A stretch of 64,000 nucleotides of DNA from Tenodera sinensis (Eukaryota; Arthropoda; Insecta; Mantodea; Mantidae): the NCBI GenBank assembly GCA_030765045.1, contig CM060965.1, positions 63,953,787 to 64,017,786 on the forward strand. Direction: 5' to 3'. How positions within the stretch are numbered: the first letter of the stretch is position 1; every line of letters starts with the position of its first letter. The notes beneath the pieces are model-generated. The model ran no database searches, was not told the DNA's origin, and was given only the letters and a program-made list of their open reading frames with translations. The position numbers were made by a program, and so were the translations under genes. Positions 22,285 through 35,884 of this stretch are shown here, piece after piece.

Positions 22285-23950
22285 GCATTTAAATTAAAAT
22301 AATCCTATTAAAACATGTTTAGTTGTCTATTTAGTTTAAGTCATAATGTCTGTATATTCCATCAAAGTTAAAATATTTAAGAAGAGAGTTATGTAAACTT
22401 AAAAGTTTGCTGTAACTGTGTTTTGTTATGCCACAGACAGATAATCGAGATGGAAACTGGAGGAGTTAGAAAGTATAAAACATGTTTTAAATATTGTAAC
22501 TTAAATAATTTACAATTTCCCTTAAAGAGATGCTGTAGAAGCTTTTCATATTAAAGGAAAAGTTTCATGGTAATGAAATGAAACTTTGTGCACAAGGACC
22601 AAGAACATTGAGAAAAACTATCTCTTGCAGTCTGTCGGTAATTACATGAATACTAGCTTAAGGACAACTGTGCAACATGCTGTAGTACTGCAGGCAATGT
22701 ACAGACTGACTCAGCCGATAGAGACAAGGTTGAGAGAAACGTATTATTCAGTCTATGATGCTTGAAAGTCCACTCGATATCTTACAACACGGTCCCAAGT
22801 TGGTGTAAATGTGCCAAAATCTGTTGGAAACGTTCCCATTTTCTTCCTTATGAGTAACTCCAGATTTTCCAGCGCCTTCAGATTTATTAATCATGCAACC
22901 GAAGTGTTCTTTCCTTGAGGATTACTGAGTGACTTCCTTAGTTCTCTGTATTTTAATGAACTTAAAATCACTTTAATCCAGACATGCCTTTCGAGTATTT
23001 TAAGTGCCCCGGGTGGAATTTTAGCAAATGCCCGCCTTTTTGGGTCATAAATAATTGCTTCAATTTTAAGCACGTAATACAATTGATTAATGCCACGCAA
23101 AATTGTAATCTTTTGATTCCATAGAATTATTAAACAAAAGGTCTAAATTTTCATATACTCATTTATTCGTAGAAGACTATTTTGCCGATTATCATTTTCG
23201 GTATCTTTATTTTTTAGTGATTTTAGAACCTAGAAAGTAGACGGGAGCGCAGATGACATAATTTATTGCGTAGTTTAAATAGTTATGATACAAGAGTTAA
23301 AAGGAAGGTTTTATTTTGTGAGTAGGTGTGATTCCGAAACGAGGCCGCAGGTGATGCTCATTTGCGATGCCCATTTGCCTTGTGTAGAATCAATGTTGTC
23401 AACATGACTTTCACAAAGCCATAATATTCAACATAAGGGAGGCAGTGGAAATAATAAGAGGACGAAAATAACACAACGAAATCTAATTAATATTACAATT
23501 TTTTTCTAAACTTGCTCATCTTTTGAGAAAACTGAAACGTTGATTGTACGATTATTACATTTTAAACAAGCAGTGAGTAATTTAGATTCACGGCCTGCTG
23601 GAATGAGGGAATGGTCGTATTCCACAAGAAAACAAAGTTGGCATTATCGGCGTGTTAAAAGCTTTTAAGCACTGAATGTTATAATTTTATACTTGTATAC
23701 TTTTAACATTGTCGTAAACTGCTAAAAGTCAACTACTATCAACTGTCTAAAAAGAATATTATGGTGAAATACTGCTTACGTTTAGAGAAATTATTACGTG
23801 GAGGTGTATCATGTAACTCTGACAATCTTGGGGGAGGAATAAACTATATTTGTTATACTTTAGTATCACAGCAAATATTTAAATGTGTAATTTTAGTTTT
23901 GCGAAGCGTTTCACATGTGCCTTATTTAAGAATTAAAGCTTTTAGTAACA
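22285..23950. other. Unassigned AT-rich DNA
   Basis: No gene recognised. Short open frames at 22891-23100 and 23761-23970 have no recognisable motifs. Confidence 0.4.
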
Positions 23951-23956
23951 GCAAGG

Positions 23957-24284
<328 letters not shown>

Positions 24285-24289
24285 ATAGA

Positions 24290-25285
24290 AACAAAAGCAC
24301 ATTACATATTTTTGTGACTGAAAACTTCTGCAAATTATTATAAAGCTAAATATCAGCCAGTAGCTTTTCTTCTGCAACCTTTTATATCGCAAATATGCTT
24401 TAGGCATATCTTTATCGCTGGATTTACGGCTTAATTACCTGTTTAGACAATGGCTCACACTAGTTGAAAGAAATCTTCAACAGAGATAGGCATTTCGGGA
24501 GTGATGTTCACGTCAAAATACTGCTGGACATAGACCACTTTCACTCATTTCATAATGGATCCATTGTCGAATCGCCGAAAAGGAAATGTCGGATGTAAAT
24601 AATTTGAGAAACGGTAATCTAAAATCCATTAAGAGGCAGGCTTATATACTTAATGAGTGCGGTATAGTCAATATGGAACGCTCCTCCGCAGTCAAATCAA
24701 ACGGAAGAACTCATAAATCAATACTGACGTGAATTATGTCTCTCATTATTGATGCTCCATACGTAATGGCTTATGTAATTTTATTGGTGAAATTAAAAAA
24801 AAATCCAGAGGGGCTTGTTGTGTTAAAAAATTATAACGTGCAATACATTCAATTCTTTGAAGAGGAGACAATGATTCGTCGGCTTAATTACTTTAAAAGG
24901 CACTGTAACTAAGTACCAATTAAATGACTGATATAGTCATTAAAGTTTGTTGGCAAATGGCAGCGAAAGGTATAAATAAGCCACGCAGCCTTAAAGTTTT
25001 AAGTCACAAAAAAAGATCACAATTAACAGTTTGGATGCACGTGATAAAGAATTGAGTCCAAATATTTAAAAATATTGCACTAATGTGTCATATAATGCAT
25101 AAGAAATGAATATTGTTGAAACTACAAAAAGATTCAACTTTTCTCTTTCTTTCTTCTGAACATTCGTTCTTTCAAACCACTATGGTAGTTTAAGAGCCGT
25201 GATCCATTTGATCTTAAAACACATTTGCCAGAATGTTCTATACCAAAACACTTCCAGAACTTCCTCTCCTCTGGCTTATGAAACT
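24290..25285. other. Unassigned AT-rich DNA
   Basis: No gene or repeat partner recognised. Confidence 0.4.
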
Positions 25286-25292
25286 TTGATAT

Positions 25293-25378
25293 TTAACCGA
25301 CTTTTCGTTCTTGGGTTTGCTGTTCACAGACACACACATACAGACCGTTTTCTAAAGTTGCATTTTTAGTTCGAGTAC
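25293..25378 (+). repeat. R800 repeat, 3' region fragment
   Basis: Matches aaccgacttttcgttcttgg, tgctgttcacagacacaca and ccgttttctaaa of R800, including a short (CA) run. Confidence 0.65.
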
Positions 25379-25444
25379 AATATTTTATTTACAACTGTAC
25401 TATATTTTAGCGCATATTTATAAAGTTAAGGTTAAAGATTTATA

Positions 25445-26060
25445 CGAGACCTGTCTAAAAAGTATTCGACCTTAAATTTTGCCGCGTAAACTAGTGATAT
25501 TATGGCAGCGCCACTACGCACGGTGTCAGGAGGAACCTTAATAGGCATGCTTGAATTTTCTCACCTCGTTCGCGTGTGTCAGTCGCTGGTTGCAGCTTGC
25601 CAACTGAGGTACTGTTATATGTGTTCGTCGAATTTAGTTTTCTCGCAAGACGAATGAATTCAGCAAAGATACTGCATCAAATATTGCCAAAAAGAAACAA
25701 TTAGTAAAATTCAGCGGCCGTTTGGAAATGATGCTATGGGGGTAACAAAAATTAAAGAGTGGTTCAACCGATTCAAAAATGGCCGCACTTTGGTGGAAAG
25801 TGGCGAGCACCCTGGGGGACCACAAACCGAACGTATGAGAGATTGCCAAAGACTATAGGATCAGCAAAGATTCCACACATGCAATTTTGCATGATGATTT
25901 GAACATGTACAGAGTGTTTGCAAAATTTGTGCCCAAGCTTCTGTCGGCGCAACAAAAGCAACACCGTCTTGAGGTTGCACAAGACCTGCTGGACATTTGC
26001 AACACTAAACCTGAGTTTTTGAGCACTGTCATAACTGGAGACGAGGCTTGGGTTTACGAG
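25445..26060 (+). pseudogene. Mariner-type transposase remnant, 3' truncated
   Basis: A cut-and-paste DD34D transposase in decay. The left end follows a TA (25443-25444) and starts cgagacctgtctaaaaagta, a typical mariner terminal repeat. The coding region, with frameshifts, shows FGNDAMGVTKIKEWFNRF and GRTLVESGEHPGG (DNA-binding/linker region, about 25720-25820). It then has an open stretch with EIAKDYRISKDSTHAILHDD (25840-25905) and TGDEAWVYEY (26034-26063), which carries the first catalytic Asp. The rest of the catalytic domain and the right terminal repeat are missing. Confidence 0.85.
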
Positions 26061-26064
26061 TACC

Positions 26065-27225
26065 TAAGTGTCGTACGTTAACTTTAGAGTTAGTAAGTGC
26101 ATTACCTCATGTGTAACAACTCCTTTAGCGCAGCAACTCACAAACGTTGGAGCGTTTGTTCTTTAATTGCACTTTATTGGTTAGATTCTTACCCAGTCAT
26201 GTAATCTAAATGGTAACAGTACTATGTCAGAGATAACGTAAAATCCTTGTTTTACAAGCCATGTTTCATTGTTTACGGTTATAGATATGAGTGGATCAGT
26301 GCGTCAGTCAGTGCGAGACAGCAGTGCGTGTGTGTCGTCGTGATAGATATGTCGGTAGAACAAAGAAGATTCAACGAGCATCGAGTGATTATAAGATCAT
26401 ATTTGGTATATGAGAGACAGAAAGTGAAGAAACACACTGAAAGAACTCAGAAAGGTTCAAGAAGTAAAAGTTTTTAATTGTGATAGCACAACTGTGTATT
26501 TGTGATGGAATAGTAGAGGGCAATAGAGTGATAGACGGAAGTTTGTCGTCTTTGTCACACTGTGTCAGAAGAGGAATTCGTCGAATTGTAGTTTTTTCCA
26601 CCTTATTATATCTAATTTTTATTTAAAATCTATGTAAAGACCATCCTCTTGTAATTTTCAATATGTATTTAAGAAATCATTTTCAAATATCGGCGTATTT
26701 ATTATCTTTAAATAGTTAATGTGAAACCTTTACTTACATTTTATGTTAAGACATCTTTAACTTTTACCAGTATCATTAATTCCACAAATAAACTGATAAT
26801 TCAAGCCAATACGGTTTGTTTTTACAAAAATAATCCATGATATTTTTGCTGGTATATTTATAACTGGTAGGCCTTACTTACAAAATGAGTCCTTATTATA
26901 TAAGGATAGTTCCTCCTTCTTTCTAGTTAGATTATTGAAGAACGTGTCCAAGACGGACATAATATAACAGACGAATATCTTGACAGTGACATAAGAGATG
27001 TATATTTCACATATGGGCAGCACAATTGTGCACGGGCGAAGGGTGCCGCCTGTTGGCTATGATTCTGGACCTTCATTCCAACATCTGCTACCGGTGCGGT
27101 GACACTCAATTTAAAACCAATACTCCTACCCTGGGAAACGTAATGTTTTCAATAAAGTTGTAGGGCACTCCGTTTTGTTAAATGCACAGCGCAGATTCTC
27201 GACGCACTTCCTAGATTCACCGTAT
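26065..27225. other. Unassigned AT-rich DNA
   Basis: No gene recognised. Short open frames at 26247-26477 and around 26930-27110 have no identifiable domain. Confidence 0.4.
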
Positions 27226-27227
27226 AA

Positions 27228-27405
27228 CTTTATGAGGCAACGGTTCATATTACTCCGCTTACCAAGCCGGGAGGAACCGGGGCGCTGATCACGTCCCACC
27301 GTCCTGTACTGCACCCCGCTTATGACGCCTGCAGTGGTCAGAGGTGAGGGACGCAGCGGCCGGGCGCTAGGCCTTGCCTCAGAAAGCGCTGGGTGTTGGA
27401 TTGGT
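27228..27405 (+). repeat. GC-rich short interspersed repeat, family F
   Basis: Carries tactgcaccccgctt, atgacgcctgcagtgg, gacgcagcggccgggcg and gctaggcctt, colinear with the copies at 5408 and 30398. Confidence 0.75.
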
Positions 27406-27450
27406 TGGTTCATAGTACTACAAATGATATGACACAACACAAAATTACTC

Positions 27451-29111
27451 CGTAGATTGCACGGAGCGCCCCGCGGCGGCGGCGCCGGACCACGTGAGGA
27501 TTATATCTCCGTACGTAAACGACCGGCAAGTCATGTGTGCGGAACACTAACTACTTCACTAATTACATTAGGTTTATCCGCATCACAACAGATATTGAAA
27601 TTGGTGACCTTCAACGCGGATACATTCCCTATATCTCTGGAAACAATTCATGTTGACTGATTGTATTGCCGTGATGTTGTCTTTCAATTCTTGTAACGTG
27701 TGATGATTTGATCATACCCTTTATTCTTTAGTGTTCCCCAAAAATAAAAGTCGAATGGAAATAGGTCAGGGGAACAGTATGGCCACAACACTCGAGTAAT
27801 TATTCTGTCACCATACACATCAATTCATGCACAGAATTCGCAGCAGTATGCACTATAGCTGAGTCCTGCTGAAATCAGCCACACAATCTTTCATTTCTTG
27901 TTAGTATTTAAAAATAGATTTTATACAAACATGTGAATCAACTCTTGTGTGGTAAATATTGGATGCAGTTACGTGCAGTTACTGCGCACCAAACCCCAAC
28001 TTTTGCAGCGTGGTGCGTAACTTGTTGAATAACATGGAGATTTTCGGTAGGTAGCTCATTATCAATTGTTCTGGTTAGAAACGTCATCTTGAAAATAAAA
28101 CCACGCTTCTTCGGTGAAGAACGTTGTGAATGGCTTGCAAAAATCAATTGCAATAATTAAATCTACTTACAGGATCTTGTATTTGTAAATCATGAACTAC
28201 TGTTACTTTGTACGGCTTAAGTTTCAGTAGTTTAGTTGCCACAACTGACGTCTTGGAAATGTTAACTTCTTGGCAATTTTTATTGTGGGCACAGCTTGTT
28301 GAGATACCCCAAAAACAACCATGACATTTTCTCCCACTATAGTGCAGTCTAGTGTATCTTCAGAAGCCCTTGTTTATGAACGCTTTGCAGAGAGGCCAAC
28401 CGAAAGATTTTAAAACAAGGTTCTGTTTGGATGCCGTATTAATTAATTAATATGTGGACGTACTGCTCGTGTTTGCGTGCTTTGGTCTGGAATTCTTTTA
28501 GAACACTAACTATATGCAGTTATAGTTACTGTTGTTATTTTTGTGTTCGCTACACAGTATTTAGCACTTGGAAGTGATTTTATGCAAAAGTGTTATTGCA
28601 AAACAAGATTTGCCGAAGGTGAGTACGTTCTTTGTTCTGTGGTAACGATGTTCAAGCATTATTATCGTTTGAAAGCGTGATACTTTAACCCTGTGATATT
28701 TGAGTTTAGAAATGCCTTTATGTACGTTGGCAGGACTGCTTTTTGGGATAATTTCGTCTGCTATTTAGTGTAATGCCGGCCATGTTGAACTCTTGGGAAC
28801 TTAACAGGAAATTTTAAAGAATAAAGTGTACGCATCAAATGTGCATACGTTACAAGAGTTGAATAACAAAATCACAAGAGAAATACAGGCAATCGGTCAA
28901 CATAACTTTTGCGAGTGAACCAGAACTGTTTCTAGAGATATAGGAAAAGTTTTCGCTTTGAGGATCAATCTCAACATGTATTATGGTACAGGTATGCCTT
29001 ATGTAAATTAGTACTTGATTTGCCGGTCGTTCACGCATAACTAGACGGAGGGCGCGCCGATCCTCGCCTGGTGCGGTGGCGCCGCGGGGCGCGGCGGTCC
29101 GGCCGATCTAC
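27451..29111 (-). mobile_element. DNA transposon with CpG-rich ~85-95 bp terminal inverted repeats
   Basis: The left end (27451-27535) and right end (29018-29111) are imperfect reverse complements. Both start CGTAGAT at the outside and share gcgccccgcggcg, gaggat, ctccgt and aacgaccggcaa in the same order. Both are strikingly CpG-rich in an AT-rich setting. The interior holds a minus-strand DDE transposase remnant (27645-28350). At ~1.66 kb it is close to full size for a simple one-gene transposon. The target duplication is unclear. Left flank actc and right flank aacg do not match. Confidence 0.75.
27645..28350 (-). pseudogene. DDE_3-type transposase remnant
   Basis: On the minus strand, in order but with frameshifts and stops: LKPYKVTVVHDLQ (about 28200), FFTEEAWFYF (about 28110, the first catalytic acidic motif region, normally TDEAWFH), NELPTENLHVIQQV and AAKVGVWCAVTARN (about 27985-28060), and further down WPYCSPDLFPFDFYFWGTLK (about 27715-27780, the SPDL..DF..WG block). 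This order matches insect transposases often annotated with an N-terminal DUF4817 helix-turn-helix and a C-terminal DDE_3 domain. I do not see the N-terminal domain clearly. Confidence 0.8.
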
Positions 29112-30395
29112 GAACGCACTGTATTCCTGATTAATGCAATATAACATTGATTGATAGTTGTTTTACCCTTAGCCTCGTCTTTCCTTCCTTTTTGTTTATT
29201 ATATTTGCTCAGTTTCATTAATGCAGCAGCTAATTATGAGTTGAAAGTTTGTTAATGACCATTTTCTAGATCACCCAGCCATGGTTAACTGATCAGTAGT
29301 TCTCCACAAAGGTTTCTGACCTTGTTATCGTAACCAACATATTCAACAGATGTTGGTAATTAATGTTATATTCGTCCAACTACTACATATTTTCACTATT
29401 CACCACCCTCGAAAAAAAGCAGCAAAATAGTATGTTGTATGTTGTAGTATGTTTATATTTTTTTAAGTGTAGTATATTTTGAAACTCAAGCATATTTTGA
29501 GTCCAATGGTTGTTGGGGCTAAATGACTAATTCTTTAATTCTTGGTGTTACATAACACAATTGTAAGAAAGCTCGAAATGAATAACAAACTAAGGTTTTA
29601 TATTGATCTATTGTATAATGATAAAGGCAGAGAGAGTCGCACAATTGTTACACAAAGATTTGTTTTGTTTTTCTATGATTCCTCTTGCCCTTTAAAAGCT
29701 GAAAGTGAACATTTCATCATAAAGTTGAAGGTATATTACTGTATAATTACGTGTGATTACAATAGGTTCTGTTTAAGGGGTTAGTGTGTCGCCTGGTATG
29801 AACGCCCCCGAACGCCATGCATTTCAAAAAGCCATAAATCGTGCTAACGCCTGGGAAAATCCCTGTACCGCATAATGAGAACTTCAGGTGTAAGAATGGG
29901 AAGAATGTTTTATTGCCCCGTCTGCCATTGTTCGGAAACAACGAAACAGCACGCGCGCTAGGCTAACAACCACACCATATTGTTGTGATGGACCAGTGTC
30001 GCCTCTGGCGGAAACCTACCTCAACCGCTGCCTTTCTGTTTCGTACTTTATTACGCTTTGCTTTTAAACATATTTAGCATGACACAATTGCAGTTTATAC
30101 AGAGTTACTAATTCCCAACTGCGAAACCTATATGAAGTGCAGATGAATAGATTATATTGAAGATTGAACTCGTCAAATGTGAGGCAGATACACTACCCTC
30201 CAAACCACAGAGGTGAGCTTTCAGCTACATAACCAAAGAAAAATAGCAACCAAGAATACCTACGAATGCTTGTTGACGGATTGCTAGTAATATATTGTGG
30301 CAGTTGGCAAAATCCAGTCCAGTTACTTTTCTATAACTATATTGTCTTCTAAAATGTTACCACAAATACAGTTTTCTTCTCATCGTTAACATTAT
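29112..30395. other. Unassigned AT-rich DNA
   Basis: No gene recognised. Confidence 0.4.
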
Positions 30396-30397
30396 CT

Positions 30398-30570
30398 ACA
30401 GTCCTTCGGCTATGCCAACTCACAACTGTTCTTCTTGTAACCTTTCTCAGTCCTTTCGGTGCCTTTCTTCAGCACTGCACCCTACTCATGTCGCCTGTAG
30501 TGGGCAGAGGTGAGGATGCAGCTGCCGGGCGGTAGGCATTGGCCCGTAAACGTGTGTTGCGCCTTGGGTT
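30398..30570 (+). repeat. GC-rich short interspersed repeat, family F
   Basis: Carries cactgcaccctactc, atgtcgcctgtagtggg, gcagctgccgggcggtagg and ttgcgcctt. It is followed within 30 bp by a 60-base T run. Confidence 0.7.
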
Positions 30571-30592
30571 TTTTATTACATTACCATTATTA

Positions 30593-30595
<3 letters not shown>

Positions 30596-30655
<60 letters not shown>
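30596..30655 (+). repeat. Poly-T tract, ~60 bases
   Basis: Uninterrupted T run. It could be the poly(A) tail of a minus-strand retroposon whose body lies to the right, but I recognise none there. Confidence 0.95.
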
Positions 30656-30659
<4 letters not shown>

Positions 30660-30660
<1 letters not shown>

Positions 30661-32150
30661 TACGTCCGTTATTTCAGATGCTACTTCTTTCGGTAGTTAA
30701 AATATATTTAGTCATTCTCGTTCCAGATTCTAGGAAGAATACACCACAATCCTCGCTTTAAAAAATCTCATCCTGTAGCCAGAATTGAATCCAGGACATC
30801 TTGGATTTAGAGGCTAGCATACCACAGAGGTAGATGTATGCCTTTATTTTGTTATTTACACAAGAAAGCTGCGATAGTATCGGTATCTGCTTTAAATTGT
30901 CCAACAATAATGCTAGCCGTAGTACTGAGTGTCCTGTGATTGCAGGGTGGGGTGCACCGAAAGTCTGCAGAACCTATTTGGACATTCAGCTGATAAAAGT
31001 AAACGCGGCAGGTAGCGACCTTATAATAAAATGGATCATGGCAAAGACCAGAGATAAATTTCATTATAAAATAAAGGAACTAATACAAATGCAAATTTAC
31101 ACAGATGTACCAAAGAGGCAAAAGCCAGAATTAAAACAAAGTTATACAAAGGTCGAAAGATTATAAACTTAAGCTTCAAATTGTCAGGTTCATCTTTATC
31201 TTTCCTAAAATCTTCAAAACTCTTTCGACTGCTTGTTTATCGTCCGCCAGAACCTCTGCAAGTCTGACAGGCAGTTGCCGAGAGTGTCGACGGCGCACTA
31301 GGAAGATCTTTCACTTCTCTAAGCTAATTACTGCGGAGAGCTGACCACTCTTCGTGCCAGCACGACAGCACAGCTCTCCGCACTTCAAACTTAGTCTTTC
31401 GAAGTAAAATCAAACATCTGTCATTTCATTTCTTGGACCTCCAGAATGGATGCATTACAACTTGTAATAGTATTTTTGGCACGTAACGATGTCTATCCAT
31501 ATTTACTGTTCGTATAATTTTCTATTGATACCTTCAATATGTGCGCAGTGTTACCCCACTCGCTTAGCAGTGAGACACTCTGTAATGCGGGCTGGACATG
31601 TGATGCTGGCATATTTTTGCCACCTGCTATCGCTTGGTGGTGTGCACTGGTTGATATTTGTCACTTTGCGCAGATTTAACACCAGAACTGCTCTCACTAG
31701 AACATATTTCTGATGTGAGAGGCGTGTTTATGATGATATTCACCTTTGGGTTCATGTGCTGCAATTGATAAAGCGACTGTTGACAGGTGACAGGGAAGGG
31801 TGGCGGCCTTTATTGTATTGGCGCCAGTTTACACGTGTTCCAGCAAAATCATGTTGGTACAGCCTGCAGGAGGTCAATCGCACATCCTGCTGGAATTCAA
31901 TAACGTCAATGACATAAACACCCTTACTGCTGGATCCCTACAGCCCTCTAAATCCAGCTTGTTCATTTCTAGCAATATCCCCAAATTAACGTCATTCTGA
32001 TGCACAAAGCTAACTAGTGAACTTATCCATACAGATTTAATTAGCGCTCTTTACAAATACTCTGAAGTTCATTTTAAATCTGCTATTGATATTCTAAAGT
32101 GCCGCAAAAATAAACCCAGACAACTTTTTTACTTTATCATCATTACATAT
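30660..32150. other. Unassigned DNA
   Basis: A 110-codon frame (30834-31166) has no recognisable motif. A nested hairpin lies at 31332-31382: tgcggagagctg and cagctctccgca pair perfectly, with an inner tcgtgc/gcacga stem. No gene is called. Confidence 0.35.
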
Positions 32151-32151
32151 T

Positions 32152-32257
<106 letters not shown>

Positions 32258-32259
32258 TA

Positions 32260-33455
32260 ACATAGTAATAATCATCATTGTCATTATTAACTTCACCACT
32301 ACATATACTTAAAGTTCTTAGACAAACTATCACAGTCTACCCAGTAATTCTATTAATTTATTCCTGTTGAAATCTCAGTTAGCTTATCTGAAATATTCTT
32401 TTGTTATTGTTTTGAATTTTGAAATATGCAATATTCGTTCCTCTTTTTCTCGCTGTCATGCAAAGAGCACATCAGAAAGCGGAGGCTCTTTAAACTACTG
32501 TATTGTACAACAAAATGTGCAATTTTGGATTGAAGGGTTATTTGAACTAATAGGAATTAGGTGGAATAATAGGATCTAGAAGAATAGTTTGTATCGGAGA
32601 CAGAAGAGAACGTCTGAAAATGCAACACTAGCTTTTCTCTCTTTTTTCGTCCTTTGTCTTTTCCAGGTTTTTATTGCAAACTGCTATCTTCATTTAAGGT
32701 AGACACCAACTGTAATAGCAATAATTTATTTAGATGAGTTTTTACGTTCATTTGAAGGGGAATTTCATTTTCAACCTGATGTCAATAAGGACATAAGGAT
32801 ATTTTAAATTATTTTATTAGATACTTATTAATTTCCCGCCGTTAAACTAAAATAAAGGTTAGAACTTGATCAAATAATTTTACACCGAAATTTCTTGGGA
32901 AATATGTACATTAAAAGGTCATTAAAAGAACATTGTTTTCAAAACAAAGTATACATTTTGTCAAAGCTTGGCAAACATCCAAGGGAAACGCTCTCCTTTG
33001 TCGCTGGGTTGTAACCATTAGCCAAAAAGGTAACCCTCATCAACAGCGCGAGAGGCAATGTAGCCGTGGTCCCTTTTTATTTTTAAACCGCAAACCTTGT
33101 AAAACTCATACCACAAAGTAATGCCGTCTTTGGCAGTGGAGTGCGCAGGGTTGTTATGTTTTGGCCAAAACTATATCTGTGTTAGCGCCCCTGAGAGAGA
33201 GAAAGACAGAGTGAGAGAGGGGAAAGGGGAGTAAAGAAATAGGTCTGATCAGTACCAAAACTGTTATACAAGTAGGCATTTTTTTTTCTCTCAAAAGAAC
33301 TGCTTCTATTCACATTTTCCCTTATGTAAAACTCGCAACATTTAAACTATCTGGACCAAGCTTTTACATTCAAGTCGAAGTATTGGTTACTCACGTCTTT
33401 CAAAAACCAGCCCATTATTAATTTGAATCTCTTACACACAGAAAACACGCGCTTA
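32260..33455. other. Unassigned AT-rich DNA
   Basis: No gene recognised. It contains a short GA-rich patch at 33193-33230. Confidence 0.4.
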
Positions 33456-33461
33456 ATATCC

Positions 33462-34290
33462 GGTAAGGCAGCTGGTAATCAGAAGTACTGTGTTCCATCC
33501 AAAACTTCGATGTCGAGATTTCACCGGAAATATATGTTTTGAGACCCCCTGAGTCCAAAAAAGCATTTTTAGAAAAAGGTCCGTGTATGTGTGTCTGTGT
33601 GTCTCAGTCTGTGGACAGCATAACTCAAAAACGAAAAGTAGGTTAAAAGTCAAATTTGGTATTTAAGTTTAATGTCTCTCAAGGTTGTATACGAAGATTT
33701 TGAAGAAAATAACCCCACCCTAAACTACTCTTTACATAGAAAATTTTTCGAAATTTTTTATTTTCTTGAAAATGGCTTTAACCATTTTGATTAAAATGTC
33801 ATATGTTTGAGATATTTTTATGACAAATGAAATGTATATCTTGAATTTTCTGGCTATAGCCCCTGTAGTCGTATTTACTCTGGAGGACTTTTCCATAGCT
33901 GGTAAACCGTTAGAGATAGAGCAAATCATACTATATAAAAATGTAGATTTTGCTAAAATACACAGTTTGTCTGAATACATTTTCTTGTAGGGTGAACCAT
34001 TTCGGAGATATTCCTTGTTATGTGTGTGAGTTTCGGAAAACAACTTTCGTGAAATGGAGCATCGTTGCTCATTTTTTTACATTTGCAAAGAGAACGGAAT
34101 CTCATAAGTTTAAAGATTTGCCTATGGCACAAAGCCTACTGTATTCTAATATTCCGCTTGTACCTACAAGGAAATAAGCAATAAGATAATTTCTACAAAT
34201 GTTTATCTTTACACGAAGAAGATATAGGAATAAGAGTTTGTAAGAATGGTTAGTACAAGAGTAGAGAAAGTCATGTGAGTGCAACACATA
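33462..34290 (-). repeat. R800 repeat, near full length, best preserved
   Basis: Runs in reverse from the 3' end (ctggtaatcagaagtactgt on the plus strand) to the 5' end (gtcatgtgagtgcaacac). It keeps the segment acttttcgtttttgagttat (reversed here) that is missing in the 11350 copy. Its (CA) site is short and impure (tgtgtgtctgtgtgtctc), a plausible ancestral state. Confidence 0.85.
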
Positions 34291-34435
34291 TTTCTTATAC
34301 ATACATAAGTTCACACATTTTGCAGAGAAATTTGAAAATAATTAATAAGGGATATAAAACTGAAGATTGCTACGCACCGTGTTGTCATATATTTTGGAAA
34401 GTTGAACAAAATAATTCTTTGAATTGGACATACAC

Positions 34436-34715
34436 AAAAATTTAATACCATACCCGGGATTGCACAAAGGATCTTCGGAGCACTGTTTCCGTGCTCTGCC
34501 CATTTGAGCTACAATGGAGCATGTCGTACGACGCTAAATTCTCCAAGCGCTTCACCTGAATTCTCAAACGAACGCCTCGTGATTTACCGGGAAGAATCCA
34601 AAACGGTTAGTCAGTTGGAGAGCTTAGGAGTCGGAGCGGAAGCTCATAGGAGCAGCACGGTAAGCCGAGAATCCATTGTTTAAATCCCAACTATGACACT
34701 TCATTTTTCCCTCTC
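34436..34715. mobile_element. Head-to-head tRNA-like SINE composite, second copy
   Basis: The left part reads on the minus strand as a tRNA-like head (tgtagctcaaatgggcagag, an A box, then a degraded B box gtgcaatccc). The right part reads on the plus strand as tggagagcttaggagtc, then a degraded B box gtttaaatccc. The spacer gatttaccgggaagaat matches that at about 9391. Same layout as 9299-9545. Confidence 0.65.
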
Positions 34716-35880
34716 ATTCAACCAGCTTTAGCTACCAACAGCGCAGGCGTGAAAGAAAAACTAATTACAATTACTCTTGAAATAATTTTTGCTGTATATG
34801 CATACCATTATTTCAATAAAATCTTTGTGAATATATGATAAAACGTCCTGCCTTTTTATGTATCTAATAATAATTATGACATGACATAGATACGTCTGAT
34901 TCGTTATAATTATAGGGCAGATTAATATAAAATATATTTCAACCAAACTATACCTGGAGATCTTAAATAATTCAACGTATCTTTGTCCAATTTATAGTAC
35001 AGAATTTAAATTTTAGGCAACGAGTTTACTTTCATATATGAATTGGTCCCCACCTTAATTACTAGTATTTTAGGCAACGGTGTTTTCATCGTATAAATTT
35101 GTCTCATCTGTAAATTATTAACAATTTAAGAATTTGTGTATGGTACAACCAATTCCTTATGCGAGCATCGAATCACGTATTACAGAACAATATTTTTAAA
35201 AAGCGGGTTTCGAATAAGCATACTAGAACAGGAGTATAAATTTAAGGGTGATGAAGGGTGTGCCTTACTGGTACAACGTATATCATAGAATGATTAATCT
35301 AGGCGAGTGTTTTTATAACAGCTTCAAATGTTGATTACCATAATCATGAGTCATTTAGAAGCAACATCCTATAATTAGAAACGCACCGAAAATATTACAG
35401 GGCACGAAATGTTATCTTTATGAGACATGTCATCGTTAGTTGACAAAGGTGGTGATTGAATGAAACACTGTTTGTTTCATCATTATCCATATTTGCATTT
35501 ATATAGTTTCCCCAAAAGCTTAAAGACATAACATTTGCTTCACTGACTTAAAATAGGCTTTTCGTATGCGATAACACAGTATCTCTAGCCCTAAGGGCCA
35601 TTTTACAGAGCAAAGGTTCCATCCTGCATGAACTTTTTAAACATGTGTATTTTTGATACCCGCCGATTTGTTGACCTATATCCAAGGAGTAGAAAGTGAA
35701 TTGAGATTGATTTGCAATTAATTTCAGTCCAGAAATGGATATCGTCCAGTTTGAACATATGCACCGCAATAAATCCTAAAACAAACCTCCTAAAACAACA
35801 CTTTGTCGGTCAATTTCCCTCACAGGACAATGTCTACTGATAGATATTAATGGTGGATTAATTGCTAATACAGATGTAAA
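34716..35880. other. Unassigned AT-rich DNA
   Basis: No gene recognised. Confidence 0.4.
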
Positions 35881-35884
35881 ACTG

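Noticed and set aside
30834..31166. 110-codon open frame
   Set aside because: No known motif, no repeat partner and no conserved context.
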